Of a DNA stretch of 5,827 nucleotides, positions 5,463 to 5,827 are shown piece by piece (position 1 is the stretch's first letter; the number at the start of each line of letters is the position of its first letter). A program made the position numbers and the translations under genes. This stretch comes from Actinomycetota bacterium. Lineage in GTDB: Bacteria > Actinomycetota > Thermoleophilia > Solirubrobacterales > Solirubrobacteraceae. The stretch covers positions 1 to 5,827 of the forward strand of contig JAHWJE010000126.1 in assembly GCA_019348575.1 (NCBI GenBank). Reading direction: 5' to 3'. Under the pieces are notes generated by a model. That model was not told where the DNA came from. It did no database searches and saw nothing but the letters and a program-made list of their open reading frames with translations.

Positions 5463-5827
5463 AACACGACCGTGCTCGCGCCGTGGCGCAGCACGCGGTC
5501 CTCGCAGTGCCACTGCACGGCGCGCGCGAGCACGGTGCGCTCGACGTCCCTGCCCTGGCGCTCGAGCTCCTCGGCGCTGCTGCGGTGGGTCACGCGGATC
5601 ACGTCCTGCTCGATGATCGGCCCCTCGTCGAGCTCCTCGGTCGCGTAGTGCGCGGTCGCGCCGATCAGCTTCACGCCGCGCTCACGGGCGCGCTGGTACG
5701 GCGCCGCGCCGGCGAACGCCGGCAGGAACGAGTGGTGGATGTTGATCACGGGGACGCCGACGGCCTCGAGGAACCGGGCCGACAGGATCTGCATGTAGCG
5801 CGCGAGGATGATCAGGTCGACGTTCCC
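5459..5827 (-). CDS. purU: Formyltetrahydrofolate deformylase (C-terminal part)
   Basis: PurU hydrolyses 10-formyltetrahydrofolate to formate and tetrahydrofolate, balancing one-carbon pools and supplying formate for purine synthesis. The frame is open through the window end ([16 protein letters not shown]), so the gene starts beyond it and the Met at 5794 is internal. Within the 122 visible residues, the formyltransferase-fold catalytic Asn29 and His31 sit in [10 protein letters not shown] and Asp67 in [10 protein letters not shown]. Those motifs and the ending [14 protein letters not shown]...TVVF are typical of PurU rather than PurN. The N-terminal ACT domain and start of the catalytic domain are outside the window. 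A full PurU is about 280-290 residues, so roughly 40 percent is seen. It is convergent with fetB and has no evident functional link to it. Confidence 0.93.
   Translation of the reverse strand, partial: GNVDLIILARYMQILSARFLEAVGVPVINIHHSFLPAFAGAAPYQRARERGVKLIGATAHYATEELDEGPIIEQDVIRVTHRSSAEELERQGRDVERTVLARAVQWHCEDRVLRHGASTVVF

Noticed and set aside
4557..5513. 318-codon - strand frame opposite fetB.
   Set aside because: The composition is dominated by Arg, Asp and Glu with no domain, while the + strand encodes a membrane protein with clear FetB motifs.
5792..5794. ATG as start of a short purU.
   Set aside because: Eleven further in-frame codons up to the window edge encode conserved PurU sequence, so the gene is cut by the window rather than truncated.

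Overview
This is a very GC-rich, densely coded chromosomal window with strong G/C preference at third codon positions. The high GC, the apparent leaderless starts, the hairpin terminators without T-tracts and the gene content point to a high-GC actinobacterium. A Thermoleophilia/Solirubrobacterales-like lineage is my best guess, but it is an inference and no marker gene here settles it. No tRNA, rRNA, CRISPR array, insertion sequence or phage gene was seen. Nothing suggests recent horizontal transfer.

Layout, left to right. (1) 2-919 (+) is the C-terminal part of a type II secretion/type IV pilus assembly ATPase (GspE/PilB family), cut by the window start. (2) 960-1742 (+) is a phosphosulfolactate synthase (ComA) family TIM-barrel protein. 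It overlaps by 11 nt (3) 1732-2739 (+), a stand-alone ATP-grasp ligase of the carbamoyl-phosphate-synthase-like/PylC-like type. The two form a tight pair. (4) 2831-3907 (+) is an eRF1-like, Vms1/VLRF1-type (baeRF) protein with a variant of the peptidyl-tRNA-hydrolysing GGQ loop, and it is probably monocistronic. (5) 3992-4669 and 4656-5447 (+) are an overlapping ABC ATPase and permease pair of the FetA-FetB (YbbL-YbbM, UPF0014) type. (6) 5459-5827 (-) is the C-terminal third of formyltetrahydrofolate deformylase (PurU), convergent with fetB and cut by the window end.

Regulatory structure is consistent. Each apparent transcription-unit start (comA-like, VLRF1-like, fetA-like) has a -10-like hexamer 6-9 nt before the start codon and no usable Shine-Dalgarno, which suggests leaderless mRNAs. 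The internal cistron fetB has a clear Shine-Dalgarno instead. Each gene end not followed by an overlapping gene carries a GC-rich hairpin at or just after the stop codon. The best is a 13-bp perfect stem at 3910-3936. Another pairs the two convergent TGA stops of fetB and purU.

The most interesting item is the comA-like/ATP-grasp pair. A sulfonate-forming synthase family member, with several departures from the consensus I remember, is translationally coupled to a carboxylate-amine (or similar) ligase. None of the later coenzyme M genes (comB-E) is visible. A pathway making a sulfolactate-derived conjugate is a reasonable but untested hypothesis. The remaining genes are recognisable housekeeping or accessory functions without an evident link to that pair.
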